Assembly (NCBI RefSeq): GCF_000422645.1
Contig: NZ_AUGL01000002.1
Coordinates: 248,001 to 312,000 of the forward strand
Origin: Ferrimonas futtsuensis DSM 18154
Lineage (GTDB): Bacteria; Pseudomonadota; Gammaproteobacteria; Enterobacterales; Shewanellaceae
Direction of reading: 5' to 3'
Length of the DNA: 64,000 nucleotides
Below are positions 1 through 11,534 of the stretch, piece after piece. A program made the position numbers and the translations under genes. The notes beneath the pieces are model-generated. The model had not been told where the DNA came from, did no database searches, and saw only the letters and a list, made by a program, of their open reading frames with translations. The number at the start of each line of letters is the position of its first letter. The first letter of the stretch is position 1.

Positions 1-862
1 GCAGGTCCAAGGGCTCTTCCGGGGGCAGGGGATCCAGTTCGAAGCGGCTCTGGCTCAGCAGGGTCCCCAGCATGGGGCGCAGGGTGCTGGGGGCGGCCAT
101 CAGCTGGATCATCAGGTCTGCCAGCCCCTGCTGATGATCGCCGCTGATCAGGGAGGCCTGCTCTGGCTCCGAGTCAGAGATGAATCGTTTCTGGCCTGTT
201 CCGGTCTCCTGCAACTGGTCGGCCAGCTGACACAGCAGTTCCTGTTGACTGGGGGCGCGAAACCCCACCGAGTAGGAGAGTGACGGGGTCAGGGTCTGGC
301 CGCAGTGTGGGTAGCCGGGAGGAATGTAGAGCAGGTCCCCGGGGCCCATCTCCACGTCCAGCAGAGGCTCAAAATCCTCCACCAGGGCCAGGGCGCCGCT
401 GCCCTCTCTGGGTTTGTGATCTCCTTTGTCGCCCACCTGCCACCGACGCAGTCCCTGCCCCTGGATGATGAATACGTCGTAGTTGTCGATATGGGGGCCC
501 ACTCCGCCACCGGGAGCGGCAAAGGAGGCCATCAGATCATCGAAGCGCCAGTCCGGCAGGAAGCGGAAGCAGGCGGCCAATTCGCTGGCGGCGGGCTCCA
601 GATGGTTGACCGCCTGAACCAACAGCTGCCAGCCGGACTCGCCCAGTCGTTCGAAGTCGGTGACTGGCCCAGATTCACTGCGCCACTGGCCTTTGCGCTG
701 GATCACCAGGCGGCTGCTGACCGACTCTTCGGTGGCCAGGCCCGCCAGTTCATCGGGCGCCAAGGGGTCCTGGAAGTTGGCAAAGGCGGCCTTGATAAAC
801 AGGGGTTTCTTCTGCCAGTGGTGGCGAACAAACCCCGGGATGTCGAGATTGAGGTGGTACAT
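1..862 (-). CDS. roxA: 50S ribosomal protein L16 arginine 3-hydroxylase (JmjC/cupin oxygenase), 3' end missing
   Basis: I translated this directly from the minus strand; it stays open to the window edge, so the C-terminus is missing. RoxA (YcfD) is an Fe(II)/2-oxoglutarate dioxygenase that hydroxylates an arginine of ribosomal protein L16. The N-terminus reads MYHLNLDIPGFVRHHWQKKP. The iron-binding His-x-Asp is visible in GGVGPHIDNYDVF and the distal His in YIPPGYPHCGQT. The ATG at 862 has a GGAG ribosome site a few bases upstream. It follows the RND pump genes on the same strand. In E. coli roxA lies close to purB, and here purB is two genes away, which supports the call. High confidence in family and role. 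Confidence 0.93.
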   Translation of the reverse strand, partial: MYHLNLDIPGFVRHHWQKKPLFIKAAFANFQDPLAPDELAGLATEESVSSRLVIQRKGQWRSESGPVTDFERLGESGWQLLVQAVNHLEPAASELAACFRFLPDWRFDDLMASFAAPGGGVGPHIDNYDVFIIQGQGLRRWQVGDKGDHKPREGSGALALVEDFEPLLDVEMGPGDLLYIPPGYPHCGQTLTPSLSYSVGFRAPSQQELLCQLADQLQETGTGQKRFISDSEPEQASLISGDHQQGLADLMIQLMAAPSTLRPMLGTLLSQSRFELDPLPPEEPLDL

Positions 863-909
863 GGCGCTCCTTGTCGATCCTGCTCTCAATGAGCCGGGAT
901 TATATCCGC

Positions 910-3900
910 TTACCTGGGCGATGGAATACGGAAGAACAGGGCGTAGAGCACCGGCACCACGATCAGGGTAAGCAGGGTGGCAAAGGAGAGTCCGCCCACC
1001 AGCACCACCGACATGGAGCGGAAGAAGGCGTCGAAAAACAGCGGCAGCACACCCAGTACCGTGGTCAGGGCGCCCATCATCACCGGCCGGACCCGGCTGG
1101 CGGAGGCGTCGATCACCGCCTGGTAGGGGGGCTTGCCCTCATTGATCTCCAGATCGATTTGGTCCACCAGGACAATGGCGTTCTTGATCAGCAGGCCGGA
1201 GAGGGAGAGCAGGCCCAGGATCCCCATAAACTCCATCGGCGTGGCGGTGGTCAGCAGGCCGGCGACCACCCCAATCAGGGCCAGGGGCACCACCAGCCAG
1301 ATGATCACCGGCTGGCGGACGGTGCCGAACAGCACAAAGACGATCACCACCATAAACATGATGCCCAGGGGGATCACCGAGGCCAGGTCCTCCTGGGATT
1401 CGCTGGAGTCGCCATACTCCCCGTCCCATTCCAGGGTGTAGCCGTTGGGCAGAGGGATCGCCTCCACCTGACTCCTGATCCGCCCAAGCAGGTCCGATGC
1501 CAGCTCGCCGGGGAGTGGATCGCTCTGGGCCTTGATGGTCCACAGCCGATCCTCCCGCTTTATCTGGCCGTCGCGCCAGGTGGTGCGAAATCCCTCCACC
1601 ACCTGGGTGATGGGGACCGTCTGCCCTGTGGTGGCGCTCAGCACCTGAATGTTCTGAATCCCGTCAATCCCGACCCGTTCCAGGGCGGGGGCCCGGGCAA
1701 AGATGGGGATAAGGTCGTCAAACTCCCTGAACGTACCTATCTGGCGGCCGGAGAAGTTGGTCAGCAGCGCCATGGCCAGATCTTCCCGGTTGATGCCGGC
1801 TCGCCTGGCCTCTGACTCTGAGTAGAGCGGTTCAATGACGCTGACCGGCTGGCGCCAGTCGTCTTTGATGGCGATGGCCCCGCCGTCGGCGATCATGATC
1901 GCCTTGGCCTGATCCGCCAGTTGTCTGAGCCTGGCCCGATCCGGCCCCTTGAAGGTGGCTTCAATCTTGGAGCCTCCTCCCGGGCCCAGCACAAAGCGCC
2001 ACACCTTGGCCTGGGCGTTGGGAAAGCTCTGGTCGATGTAGTTCTGAACTTTGGGGATCAGGGTATCGTTGCGCCGATAGTCATCCACGCGGACCAGCAA
2101 CTGGCCGTAGGCGCTGTTCTCCGATTCCGGGGCGTACACCAGCATGTAACGCAGGCCGCCGGACCCTATGGTGGCGTTGACCGATTCCACCCCCTCCTGC
2201 GCCAGAATAAAGGCTTCAACGGCAGCCAGATCTTCATAGGTACGCTCGATGTCACTCCCTTGAGGCAACCAGTAATCCACCACCATCTGCGGGGTGGTGG
2301 AGGCGGGGAAGAAGCCATTTTTAACGAACTGGAAGCCCCAGCCGGACAGGAGAAATAGGCCAAATACACCGAGTATCAGCAAACTGCGCAGTTTCAGAGA
2401 CAGTTCCAGGGTGGCTTTGTAGCTGCGGATAAAGCCGCTCTCCTGGGATTGCTGCTGCTGGCCTGGCTGTTCTTTGAACAGCCAGTAGCAGAACAGTGGC
2501 GTCAACGTCAGGGCAAATACCCAGCTATAGAGCAGGGAGATGAGAATCACCCAGAACAGGTGGCCGGTGTACTCGGCGGTGTCGCCGGGGGCAAAGCCGA
2601 TGGGGGCGAAGGCGATGATCCCCACCAGGGTGCCGCCCAGCAAGGGCCATTGGGTCTGAGTGACGATGGTTCTGGCGATCTCGAGTTTCTTGATGCCCCG
2701 TTGCATCCCCACCAGAATCCCCTCGGTGACCACGATGGCGTTATCCACCATCATCCCCAGGGCAATGATCAGGGCCCCTAAAGAGATGCGATGCATGGGG
2801 ATGCCGCCGATGTGCATGGTGGCCAGGGTGGCGGCGATGGTCAGCAGCAAGATGGCGCCGATCACCGTGGCGGATTTCAGCCCCATAAACAGCAACAGGG
2901 TAACGACCACGATCACCAGGGCAATCAGCACATTGGCCACAAACCCTTGCACCGAGGCTTCCACCTCCTGCCCCTGGTGATAGAACTGGTTTACCTGGAC
3001 GCCCCAGGGGCGGCGGCTCTCCGCTTCAGCCAGCTTGGCGTCAATCGCCTTGCCCACCTTGACGATGTTGCTGCCCTGGACGGCGGAGATCCCCATGGCC
3101 ACCGCAGGCTGGCCATTGAAACGGTAGCTGTGATCCCTGGGGGTCTGGTAGCCGCGCCAGACGTTGGCGATGTCCTTGAGGTAGACCACCTGGCCGTCGG
3201 CGGTGGAGGAGACCTGCAGGTTGCGAATGGACTCCACCGAATCGATGTTGCCACTGGGGTAGATGATCACCCGCTTGTCGCCAATCTTCACGTCACCGGC
3301 GCTGCTGACGGTGTTCTGACTCTCCAGGGTGGCGTAGATGTTGTTGATGTTCAATCCCAGGGCGGTGGCGTGTGCCCGGGAGATCTCCACATAGATCCCT
3401 TCGCTGCGCTCCCCGCCCAGGGTGACCTTGGCCACATCTTCCACCTGCAGCAACTCGCTCTGCAGCTGTTTGGCGTAGTGGCGCAGCTCCGCATCGGAAA
3501 ACCCCTGGCCGGTGATCAGGTAGTAGAGGCCGTAGACGTCACCAAAGTCGTCCACCACCACAGATTCGTAGGTGCCCGGGGGCAGGTCGCGCTGGGCATC
3601 CCGGACCTTGTTTCTGAGCTTGGTCCACACCAGCTGAAGGGCGTCCTTGGTCTTGGAAAATTCATACTTGATGTTGACCTTGATCTCCGACACTCCGTCC
3701 GATGAGGTGGACTCTAGGAAGTCCACCTCCTGCATCTCCTGGATCGCCTGCTCCAGGGGATCGGTGACCTCCTCGGCCACTTCCTCGGGACTGGCGCCGG
3801 GGTAGAGCGTGATCACCGGTGCTTCCCGGATGGTGAAGTCCGGGTCTTCCAGCCGGGGCATCTCCTGATAGGCGTTCCAGCCTCCCATACACACCAGGAT

Positions 3901-3963
3901 GATGAGGATGACGCTGAACACCTTGTTGCGGATGCTGAACTCTGCCAGGTTCAATCCTGCCAT
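910..3963 (-). CDS. RND efflux transporter permease, HAE1-like (1017 aa)
   Basis: Inner-membrane pump subunit of a tripartite RND exporter, driven by the proton gradient. Length (1017 aa) is normal for the family. A short cytoplasmic N-terminus is followed by a first membrane segment (VFSVILIILVCMGGW), a large periplasmic loop, a block of membrane helices near residues 335-540, a second periplasmic loop and a final helix block from about residue 860. The helix that carries the proton-relay pair in AcrB reads GMMVDNAIVVTEG, with Asp-Asn where AcrB has Asp-Asp; this variant is common in some RND subfamilies. The start overlaps the end of the adaptor gene by 13 bases, so the two are co-translated. 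Substrate cannot be told from sequence. Confidence 0.93.
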   Translation of the reverse strand: MAGLNLAEFSIRNKVFSVILIILVCMGGWNAYQEMPRLEDPDFTIREAPVITLYPGASPEEVAEEVTDPLEQAIQEMQEVDFLESTSSDGVSEIKVNIKYEFSKTKDALQLVWTKLRNKVRDAQRDLPPGTYESVVVDDFGDVYGLYYLITGQGFSDAELRHYAKQLQSELLQVEDVAKVTLGGERSEGIYVEISRAHATALGLNINNIYATLESQNTVSSAGDVKIGDKRVIIYPSGNIDSVESIRNLQVSSTADGQVVYLKDIANVWRGYQTPRDHSYRFNGQPAVAMGISAVQGSNIVKVGKAIDAKLAEAESRRPWGVQVNQFYHQGQEVEASVQGFVANVLIALVIVVVTLLLFMGLKSATVIGAILLLTIAATLATMHIGGIPMHRISLGALIIALGMMVDNAIVVTEGILVGMQRGIKKLEIARTIVTQTQWPLLGGTLVGIIAFAPIGFAPGDTAEYTGHLFWVILISLLYSWVFALTLTPLFCYWLFKEQPGQQQQSQESGFIRSYKATLELSLKLRSLLILGVFGLFLLSGWGFQFVKNGFFPASTTPQMVVDYWLPQGSDIERTYEDLAAVEAFILAQEGVESVNATIGSGGLRYMLVYAPESENSAYGQLLVRVDDYRRNDTLIPKVQNYIDQSFPNAQAKVWRFVLGPGGGSKIEATFKGPDRARLRQLADQAKAIMIADGGAIAIKDDWRQPVSVIEPLYSESEARRAGINREDLAMALLTNFSGRQIGTFREFDDLIPIFARAPALERVGIDGIQNIQVLSATTGQTVPITQVVEGFRTTWRDGQIKREDRLWTIKAQSDPLPGELASDLLGRIRSQVEAIPLPNGYTLEWDGEYGDSSESQEDLASVIPLGIMFMVVIVFVLFGTVRQPVIIWLVVPLALIGVVAGLLTTATPMEFMGILGLLSLSGLLIKNAIVLVDQIDLEINEGKPPYQAVIDASASRVRPVMMGALTTVLGVLPLFFDAFFRSMSVVLVGGLSFATLLTLIVVPVLYALFFRIPSPR

Positions 3964-4982
3964 GGTTTCACCTCCATCCCCTCCGCCAGGTAGGTGCCGC
4001 CAGCGGCGACTATGGTATCCCCAATCTGCAGCCCCTCCTCGACGGGCACCCGATCACCCACCCCTTCAGCGACCCGGATATCCCGGCGGCTGACGGTGTT
4101 GTCCTGCCGATGGTAGAGCCAGACATAGGTTTGTGTGCCTTGCTGCTGTACCGCCTCCAGGGGAATCGCCAGGGGGGCGTTGTCTGCTCCTGGGGGAATG
4201 GCTTCCACCGTGGCCAGCATGCCGGGCAGGATCAGCCTGCCCTGGGGGGGAGTGAACAGCCAGGTGACCGGGTAGGTTTGGGAGCTGGGGTCGGCAATCA
4301 GGCCGATCTCCTTAAAGCGGGCGGTAAAGCGTTGGCTGGGATCGGCGTTGATGTAGACCTCAATCGTGGGGGGCGCGCCGGTCTTAATTAGCCTGGAGGG
4401 CACATTGAAGTTCACCTCCAGCTCCTGGGTATCGATCAACTTGGCCACCAGTTCCCCGGCGGCGATGTTCTGCAGGTTGATCACCGGCACCTGAGCGATG
4501 ACGCCGGAGAAGGGCGCGTGCAGTACGCTGTCATCCAGGGCTTTCTGGGCGATGCCCAGGTTGGCTTTGGCGATGTCCCGGGCGGAGAGTTGCTTGGTGA
4601 GGTCACTCTGGGAGATCAGCCCCTTAGAGGCCACCTGTTCCAGCCGTCGGTACTCCCGCTCGGCGTTGTCGTACTCCGCCTGGGCCGAGGCCAGCTTATT
4701 GACGAAATCCCTCTGGTCCAGCTTGGCCAGCAGCTCCCCCTCCTGCACCTGTTGAGCCTCAATGACATTGAGCTCTTTGAGCAAACCACTGACCTGGAAG
4801 CTCAGATCCGCGTCCCTGGAGGCGTCCACCACCGCGGGAAACTCATAGATCTGGTTTCGCTGGGCGTCGGTGATGGTAAACAGCTTGACCGGCCGTACTG
4901 CCGCGGCGCGTTGTTGTTCCGGTTCCGGGGAGCAGGCGATCAGCAGTGGCAGGCTGAGCAGCAGGGGTTTCAGGGCATTCAT
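3951..4982 (-). CDS. RND efflux periplasmic adaptor (membrane fusion lipoprotein)
   Basis: Adaptor linking the downstream RND pump to an outer-membrane channel. The N-terminus is a lipoprotein signal (MNALKPLLLSLPLLIAC) with the lipobox Cys at about residue 17. A barrel-sandwich/biotinyl-lipoyl-like half, a coiled-coil hairpin (about residues 95-140, many Ala, Glu and Leu), a beta-barrel domain and a membrane-proximal domain follow in the usual order; 343 aa is typical. No TolC-type outer-membrane factor is encoded beside the pair, so the pump probably uses a channel encoded elsewhere. Transcription most likely starts in the short gap after the purB terminator. No regulator is adjacent. Confidence 0.92.
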   Translation of the reverse strand: MNALKPLLLSLPLLIACSPEPEQQRAAAVRPVKLFTITDAQRNQIYEFPAVVDASRDADLSFQVSGLLKELNVIEAQQVQEGELLAKLDQRDFVNKLASAQAEYDNAEREYRRLEQVASKGLISQSDLTKQLSARDIAKANLGIAQKALDDSVLHAPFSGVIAQVPVINLQNIAAGELVAKLIDTQELEVNFNVPSRLIKTGAPPTIEVYINADPSQRFTARFKEIGLIADPSSQTYPVTWLFTPPQGRLILPGMLATVEAIPPGADNAPLAIPLEAVQQQGTQTYVWLYHRQDNTVSRRDIRVAEGVGDRVPVEEGLQIGDTIVAAGGTYLAEGMEVKPWQD

Positions 4983-5043
4983 CTGGGTCTCCGTCGGCGA
5001 AAGCTCTGTGTTTAGCCTAGACGAAGATGTTGGGTGAAAGAGG

Positions 5044-5073
5044 AAAGAAAAACGCCACCTTAGCGGTGGCGTT
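5044..5073 (-). terminator. Intrinsic terminator after purB
   Basis: A 9-bp perfect stem (AACGCCACC at 5051-5059, GGTGGCGTT at 5065-5073) with a 5-base loop; read on the minus strand it is followed by a U-rich run. It lies just past the purB stop and isolates purB from the efflux genes. Confidence 0.85.
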
Positions 5074-5090
5074 CTTAACGGGCCCGGGCG

Positions 5091-6458
<1,368 letters not shown>

Positions 6459-6553
6459 TTAGGACTCCTTGGGTACAAAGACAGAGGTTGTGACCCGGGC
6501 TCGTGCCAGGGCTCGTTATAGTTGAGGGCAATTCTATCAAAGGCCTGCCCGAG

Positions 6554-6596
6554 TTTGGAGGGGCTCCAAAAAAAGATGCGCCCTCGGGGCGCATCT
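6554..6596 (-). terminator. Intrinsic terminator after hflD, with a second small hairpin
   Basis: A 10-bp stem (6574-6583 with 6587-6596, three-base loop) followed on the minus strand by a run of seven U. A second 7-bp hairpin (6554-6560 with 6564-6570) lies directly behind it. It ends the mnmA-hflD unit and precedes the purB promoter region. Confidence 0.88.
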
Positions 6597-6616
6597 GCTG
6601 GGGTGCTAACCCTCGG

Positions 6617-7228
6617 CTATCGCAAGGCCTGCATGGCCGCCTTGACCATGGCGCCCCGTGAGAACATCAGCTGACGGCGCTTGCCACCGAGCTGGCGCCA
6701 CAGCACCGCCGCACGAACGGCCCCCAGCAGCAGGGCACGGATTCGGGCCTGGTTGCTGCTCTGTTGCAGCTGCTCCGGGTTGCCGACCACCTGAATTTTT
6801 GCCCCCAGAGGACTGATGACGTCGCTGTAGATGGAGGCCATGTTGGCCAGCACCTGAGGATCGGTCAGTTCGAAGTGGTGCAGCTGGCGCTTCACCTGGC
6901 TAATGCGTTCACCCAGCATCCCCAGGGCAGAGGAGTTCTTGGCCAGCTTGCGCTCCAGGGCCAGGATGCCGACGATGTAGCGGGTCAGGTCCACGTCCTT
7001 ACGGTTGCCATCGCCTATTTGATCCACCAGGGTGCGGAAGCCGGCATTGAGCTGGTGGCGGTCGTAGACCTCCTCCACGCTGTCCGGGGTGGTGATCATC
7101 ACCGCGCCGAGGGAGTGGCTCATCGCCTCCTCATCGACCCGGCCATAGCGAGCCAGTTGCTGCACCTGCCATACCGCCTGACAGAGGGCGGCGAAAGCCA
7201 GGGTGCGCGCTTGCAGGTTATCTTGCAT
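6617..7228 (-). CDS. hflD: HflD family protein (high frequency lysogenization regulator homolog)
   Basis: 203-aa helical, membrane-associated protein. In E. coli, HflD binds phage lambda CII and is always found between mnmA and purB; its normal cellular job is unclear. The N-terminus MQDNLQARTLAFAALCQAVW and the internal stretch RYIVGILALERKL are characteristic. It starts 11 bases after the mnmA stop on the same strand, so the two are very probably one operon. No membrane span is obvious; peripheral attachment is likely as in E. coli. Confidence 0.93.
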   Translation of the reverse strand: MQDNLQARTLAFAALCQAVWQVQQLARYGRVDEEAMSHSLGAVMITTPDSVEEVYDRHQLNAGFRTLVDQIGDGNRKDVDLTRYIVGILALERKLAKNSSALGMLGERISQVKRQLHHFELTDPQVLANMASIYSDVISPLGAKIQVVGNPEQLQQSSNQARIRALLLGAVRAAVLWRQLGGKRRQLMFSRGAMVKAAMQALR

Positions 7229-7239
7229 CTTAAATTCCG

Positions 7240-8349
7240 TTAGCGAATGACAGCGTCGATGATGCCGCCGCCCAGGCAGACCTCACCATCATAGAATACG
7301 GCGGACTGGCCAGGGGTGACCGAGGAGACCGGCTCATCGAACATCACTTCCAAGTCCCCATTATCCAATACCTTGAGGCTACAGGGAATATCCTGTTGGC
7401 GATAGCGGGTTTTTACCGTTATCCGGCTGCCATCGGCCGGGCCTGTGCGGTCCACCCAGTGCAGTTGGTTGGCCACCAGGCCCCGGGAGTAGAGTCTGGG
7501 GTGGTCGGCCCCCTGGGCCACCAGCAGGACATTGCGCTCCAGATCCTTGTCCACCACGTACCAGGGGTCATCCCCTGAGTTCTTCAGGCCGCCGATCCCC
7601 AGTCCTTTGCGTTGGCCCAGAGTGTGGTACATCAGCCCCTGGTGAGTGCCGATCACTTCGCCGTCGACGGTCTCGATGTCACCGGGCTGAGCAGGCAGAT
7701 ACTTGGAGAGGAAATCGGTGAACTTGCGCTCGCCGATAAAACAGATGCCGGTGCTGTCCTTCTTGGAGGCGGTGACCAGATCCTGCTCTTCGGCGATGCG
7801 GCGCACCTCGGGCTTCTCCAGTTCACCCACGGGGAACAGGGTCTGACCCACATGCTCGCTGCCCAGGGTGTAGAGGAAGTAGCTCTGGTCCTTGTTGCCA
7901 TCCAGGCCTCTGAGCATCTGGAAGCTGCCGTCCTCGGCCTGGCGACGGCGCACGTAGTGGCCGGTGGCGATGTAGTCGGCGCCCAGGGCTTCGGCGGCGA
8001 ACTCCAGGAAGGCTTTAAATTTGATCTCTTTGTTGCACATGATGTCCGGGTTGGGGGTGCGCCCGGCCTTGTACTCCTCCAGGAAGTACTCGAACACATT
8101 GTCCCAGTACTCGGCAGCGAAGTTGACGCTGTGCAACTCGATGCCAAGCTTGTCGCACACCGCTTGAGCGTCCGCCAGATCCTGCGCTGCGGCGCAGTAC
8201 TCTTCGGTGTCATCCTCCTCCCAGTTCTTCATGAACAGGCCCTCGACCTGGTAGCCCTGCTGCATCAGCAGATAGGCGGAAACAGAGGAGTCGACGCCGC
8301 CGGACATACCGACGATCACCTTTTTTGAGCTGTTATCTGACATAGACAA
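7240..8349 (-). CDS. mnmA: tRNA-specific 2-thiouridylase
   Basis: Adds sulfur to U34 of tRNA for Lys, Glu and Gln, using ATP and sulfur relayed by the Tus proteins. 369 aa. The ATP-binding PP-loop is [15 protein letters not shown] near the N-terminus. The two catalytic cysteines are visible in [13 protein letters not shown] and [12 protein letters not shown]. The start at 8349 ([10 protein letters not shown]) could also be the internal ATG two codons later; the difference is trivial. First gene of the mnmA-hflD unit. In E. coli nudJ sits between mnmA and rluE; here it is absent and the gap is 143 bases. Confidence 0.98.
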   Translation of the reverse strand: MSMSDNSSKKVIVGMSGGVDSSVSAYLLMQQGYQVEGLFMKNWEEDDTEEYCAAAQDLADAQAVCDKLGIELHSVNFAAEYWDNVFEYFLEEYKAGRTPNPDIMCNKEIKFKAFLEFAAEALGADYIATGHYVRRRQAEDGSFQMLRGLDGNKDQSYFLYTLGSEHVGQTLFPVGELEKPEVRRIAEEQDLVTASKKDSTGICFIGERKFTDFLSKYLPAQPGDIETVDGEVIGTHQGLMYHTLGQRKGLGIGGLKNSGDDPWYVVDKDLERNVLLVAQGADHPRLYSRGLVANQLHWVDRTGPADGSRITVKTRYRQQDIPCSLKVLDNGDLEVMFDEPVSSVTPGQSAVFYDGEVCLGGGIIDAVIR

Positions 8350-8379
8350 GCGAATTCCGGTTAGTGGTGTGGCTCAACA

Positions 8380-8404
8380 AAAAACGGCGCCCGCAATGCG
8401 GGCG
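8380..8404 (-). terminator. Weak intrinsic terminator upstream of mnmA, downstream of rluE
   Basis: Stem GCCCGC/GCGGGC (8389-8394 and 8398-8403) with a three-base loop; on the minus strand it leads into a run of U at 8380-8384. It would end transcripts coming from rluE before mnmA. Confidence 0.5.
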
Positions 8405-8448
8405 GGGCAGAATTTTATCACGAAATGGCCATATGGGGTTAGTGTCGA

Positions 8449-8492
8449 CCCCCTTCAAGGGGGGAAGTGGAGAAACTTCCAAATTGTTGGAA
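8449..8492 (-). repeat. Two tandem hairpins directly after the rluE stop
   Basis: TTCCAA/TTGGAA with a four-base loop (8477-8492) begins immediately after the rluE stop codon, and CCCCCTT/AAGGGGG with a single-base centre (8449-8463) follows. They may stabilise the rluE transcript 3' end or act with the next hairpin in termination. No known family is recognised. Confidence 0.45.
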
Positions 8493-9107
8493 CTAATTTT
8501 CCAGCAGACGGTATTCTCCGCTGGCCAGTCCGTCCAGGGTCCAGTTCCCCATGCGATAGCGAATCAGTCTCAGAGTAGGGTGGCCGATGTGGGCGGTCAT
8601 GCGACGAACCTGGCGGTTGCGTCCCTCGATGAGGGTGATCGCCAGCCAACTGGTGGGGATCGCTTTGCGCTCGCGAATAGGGGGGGTGCGTGGCCACAGC
8701 TCCTGGGGCTCCGCCATACGCTCCACCTTGGCGGGCAGGGTAGGGCCATCTTTGAGAGTCACCCCATCGCGCAGCTGTGTCAGCGCTTGGTCACTGGGTA
8801 CCCCCTCCACCTGGACCCAGTAGGTCTTGCTGGTCTTCTTGCCCGGTTGGGTCAGTCTGGCCTGAAGCTTACCATCGTTGGTGAGCACCAGCAGACCTTC
8901 GCTGTCCCTGTCCAGGCGACCGGCGGCATACACCCCGGCGACGGGAATGAAATCCTTGAGGGTGGCGCGATTCTGATCGTCGGTGAATTGGGTCAGCACA
9001 TCAAAAGGCTTGTTGAACAGCAGCACCTGCCTCGGCTCCTGCGGGGGACGAGGGCGGCTAGCCGATGCCGGACGGCGCGGGGATCGTTGGGGTCTTCTCT
9101 TTTGCAT
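8493..9107 (-). CDS. rluE: 23S rRNA pseudouridine synthase RluE
   Basis: RsuA/RluB/E/F-family pseudouridine synthase; RluE modifies U2457 of 23S rRNA. 204 aa. A basic, arginine- and proline-rich N-terminal tail ([19 protein letters not shown]) precedes the single catalytic domain, and no S4 domain is present, which fits RluE rather than RluB or RluF. The catalytic Asp lies in [13 protein letters not shown]. It is divergent from icd, as in E. coli, which strengthens the specific RluE assignment. Confidence 0.93.
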   Translation of the reverse strand: MQKRRPQRSPRRPASASRPRPPQEPRQVLLFNKPFDVLTQFTDDQNRATLKDFIPVAGVYAAGRLDRDSEGLLVLTNDGKLQARLTQPGKKTSKTYWVQVEGVPSDQALTQLRDGVTLKDGPTLPAKVERMAEPQELWPRTPPIRERKAIPTSWLAITLIEGRNRQVRRMTAHIGHPTLRLIRYRMGNWTLDGLASGEYRLLEN

Positions 9108-9450
9108 TCGTTTAGTTTACCCAGCTTGAGAGGGAGGGACTAGGGTATGTGGAGTCTGGCTGGGTGATTTTCCATCGTTTGGCGCGCCGATGCCCGGATT
9201 CAGGGTGGCCTTAATGGTGATCTCAGGGAGATGCCGCCGCTGGTTGCCAACATTTAACCGGTGAAAAAACAACCCCTAGACCAAGGTTCAATGGTATGAC
9301 CCTTATGATGAAGTCATACTCTATGAGGCGAAGTGGTGGCCGTTTCTAATCTGTGCAGTCTGGTATATGATGACGGCGAAATGTGACAAAGCTCATGATT
9401 CGGTCGGAAGGGCCGGCCCCCCTACATGCGCAAGGAAAAAGGAGAATTAC
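9108..9450. promoter_or_regulatory. Divergent rluE/icd promoter region with a 7-bp dyad
   Basis: This 343-base gap separates two divergent genes and contains no convincing small ORF. A perfect inverted repeat GTATGAC (9294-9300) / GTCATAC (9313-9319) lies about 145 bases before the icd start and could be an operator. The stretch just before the icd leader (about 9340-9375) is the likely icd promoter region. I could not assign a known regulator. Confidence 0.45.
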
Positions 9451-10704
<1,254 letters not shown>

Positions 10705-10705
10705 G

Positions 10706-10767
10706 AGCCTGTGACGCCACAGGCTGCGAGCAACAAAAAAAGCAGACCCTCGGGTCTGCTTTTTTTA
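10706..10767. terminator. Bidirectional terminator between icd and cspD
   Basis: The main hairpin is a near-perfect palindrome (AGCAGACCC / GGGTCTGCT at 10741-10760) with a run of A before it and a run of T after it, so it serves both icd and the converging cspD. A second 8-bp hairpin (AGCCTGTG / CACAGGCT, 10706-10725) precedes it right after the icd stop. Confidence 0.9.
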
Positions 10768-10780
10768 TTCAGATTCCGCC

Positions 10781-10987
10781 TTACTTGGCAAGCGTGATGT
10801 TGGAGGCGTGCATCCCCTTGGGACCCTCTTCCATCTCAAACTCCACGTGTTGGCCGGCCTTTAGCGTCCGATAACCTTCCATCTGGATGGTGGAGTAGTG
10901 GGCAAACACATCTTCACCTCCGGTCTCAGGGCAGATAAATCCGAATCCTTTGGCATTGTTAAACCACTTCACTGTTCCGTTAGCCAT
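10781..10987 (-). CDS. cspD: Cold-shock-like protein CspD
   Basis: 68-aa cold-shock-domain protein that binds single-stranded nucleic acid; in E. coli CspD is made in stationary phase and inhibits DNA replication. It begins [20 protein letters not shown], with RNP1 (KGFGFI) and RNP2-like (VFAHYS) motifs. The start is the ATG at 10987 with GGAAGG upstream; a longer in-frame reading from 11044 adds an unconserved tail. It lacks the longer C-terminal tail of E. coli CspD. Its position next to clpS/clpA is conserved in gammaproteobacteria and supports CspD over other Csp paralogues. Confidence 0.93.
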   Translation of the reverse strand: MANGTVKWFNNAKGFGFICPETGGEDVFAHYSTIQMEGYRTLKAGQHVEFEMEEGPKGMHASNITLAK

Positions 10988-11185
10988 ACCTCGACTTCCT
11001 TCCATTAGTCTTGAATCGTCTTGTAATCGTCTGGTTTCGCCCATATAACTGGTAGTGAGGGCGAGACGTAGCGGCCAACTATTGATGTTGACTCTTTATC
11101 TATTAACAAATGAGCAACATGGCCGTCAAGCCCTAAATGAATCACAATCTTCAACAAACCCCTACGGAATGACTAAGCTTTTACA

Positions 11186-11500
11186 ATGAGCAGAGAGACC
11201 CTACCAGACTTGGTTGTTGAGAGAGACTCTCAAAAACAGGCTGTGGAGCCGCCACCTCAGTACAAAGTGATACTGAATAATGATGACTACACACCCATGG
11301 ACTTTGTGGTTGAAGTACTGCAGAAATTTTTTGCCAAGCCCGTCGAGGAAGCGACGGAGATCATGTTGACAATCCACCAGCAGGGAAAGGGCATTTGTGG
11401 GTTGTACACCCTGGACATCGCCGAAACTAAGGCGATGCAGGTAAACCGGTACGCTCGTGAACACGGTCATCCTCTGTTGTGCTCAACAGAGCGCGTGTAA
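11186..11500 (+). CDS. clpS: ATP-dependent Clp protease adaptor ClpS
   Basis: N-recognin that binds N-terminal Leu, Phe, Tyr and Trp and delivers substrates to ClpAP. 104 aa. An extended acidic/hydrophilic N-terminal tail (about residues 1-24) is followed by the folded core, with the binding-pocket region [18 protein letters not shown]. His in [10 protein letters not shown] is the conserved pocket residue. It is followed 34 bases later by clpA on the same strand and forms an operon with it. Divergent from cspD across about 200 bases that must hold both promoters. Confidence 0.97.
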   Translation: MSRETLPDLVVERDSQKQAVEPPPQYKVILNNDDYTPMDFVVEVLQKFFAKPVEEATEIMLTIHQQGKGICGLYTLDIAETKAMQVNRYAREHGHPLLCSTERV

Positions 11501-11534
11501 ATGGCATGTCCAACGTAACTCAGGGGAACTCCAT

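Noticed and set aside
9367-9450. Upstream start for icd
   Set aside because: The extra 28 residues are not like Icd proteins, and the ATG at 9451 has a strong ribosome site and matches homologue length.
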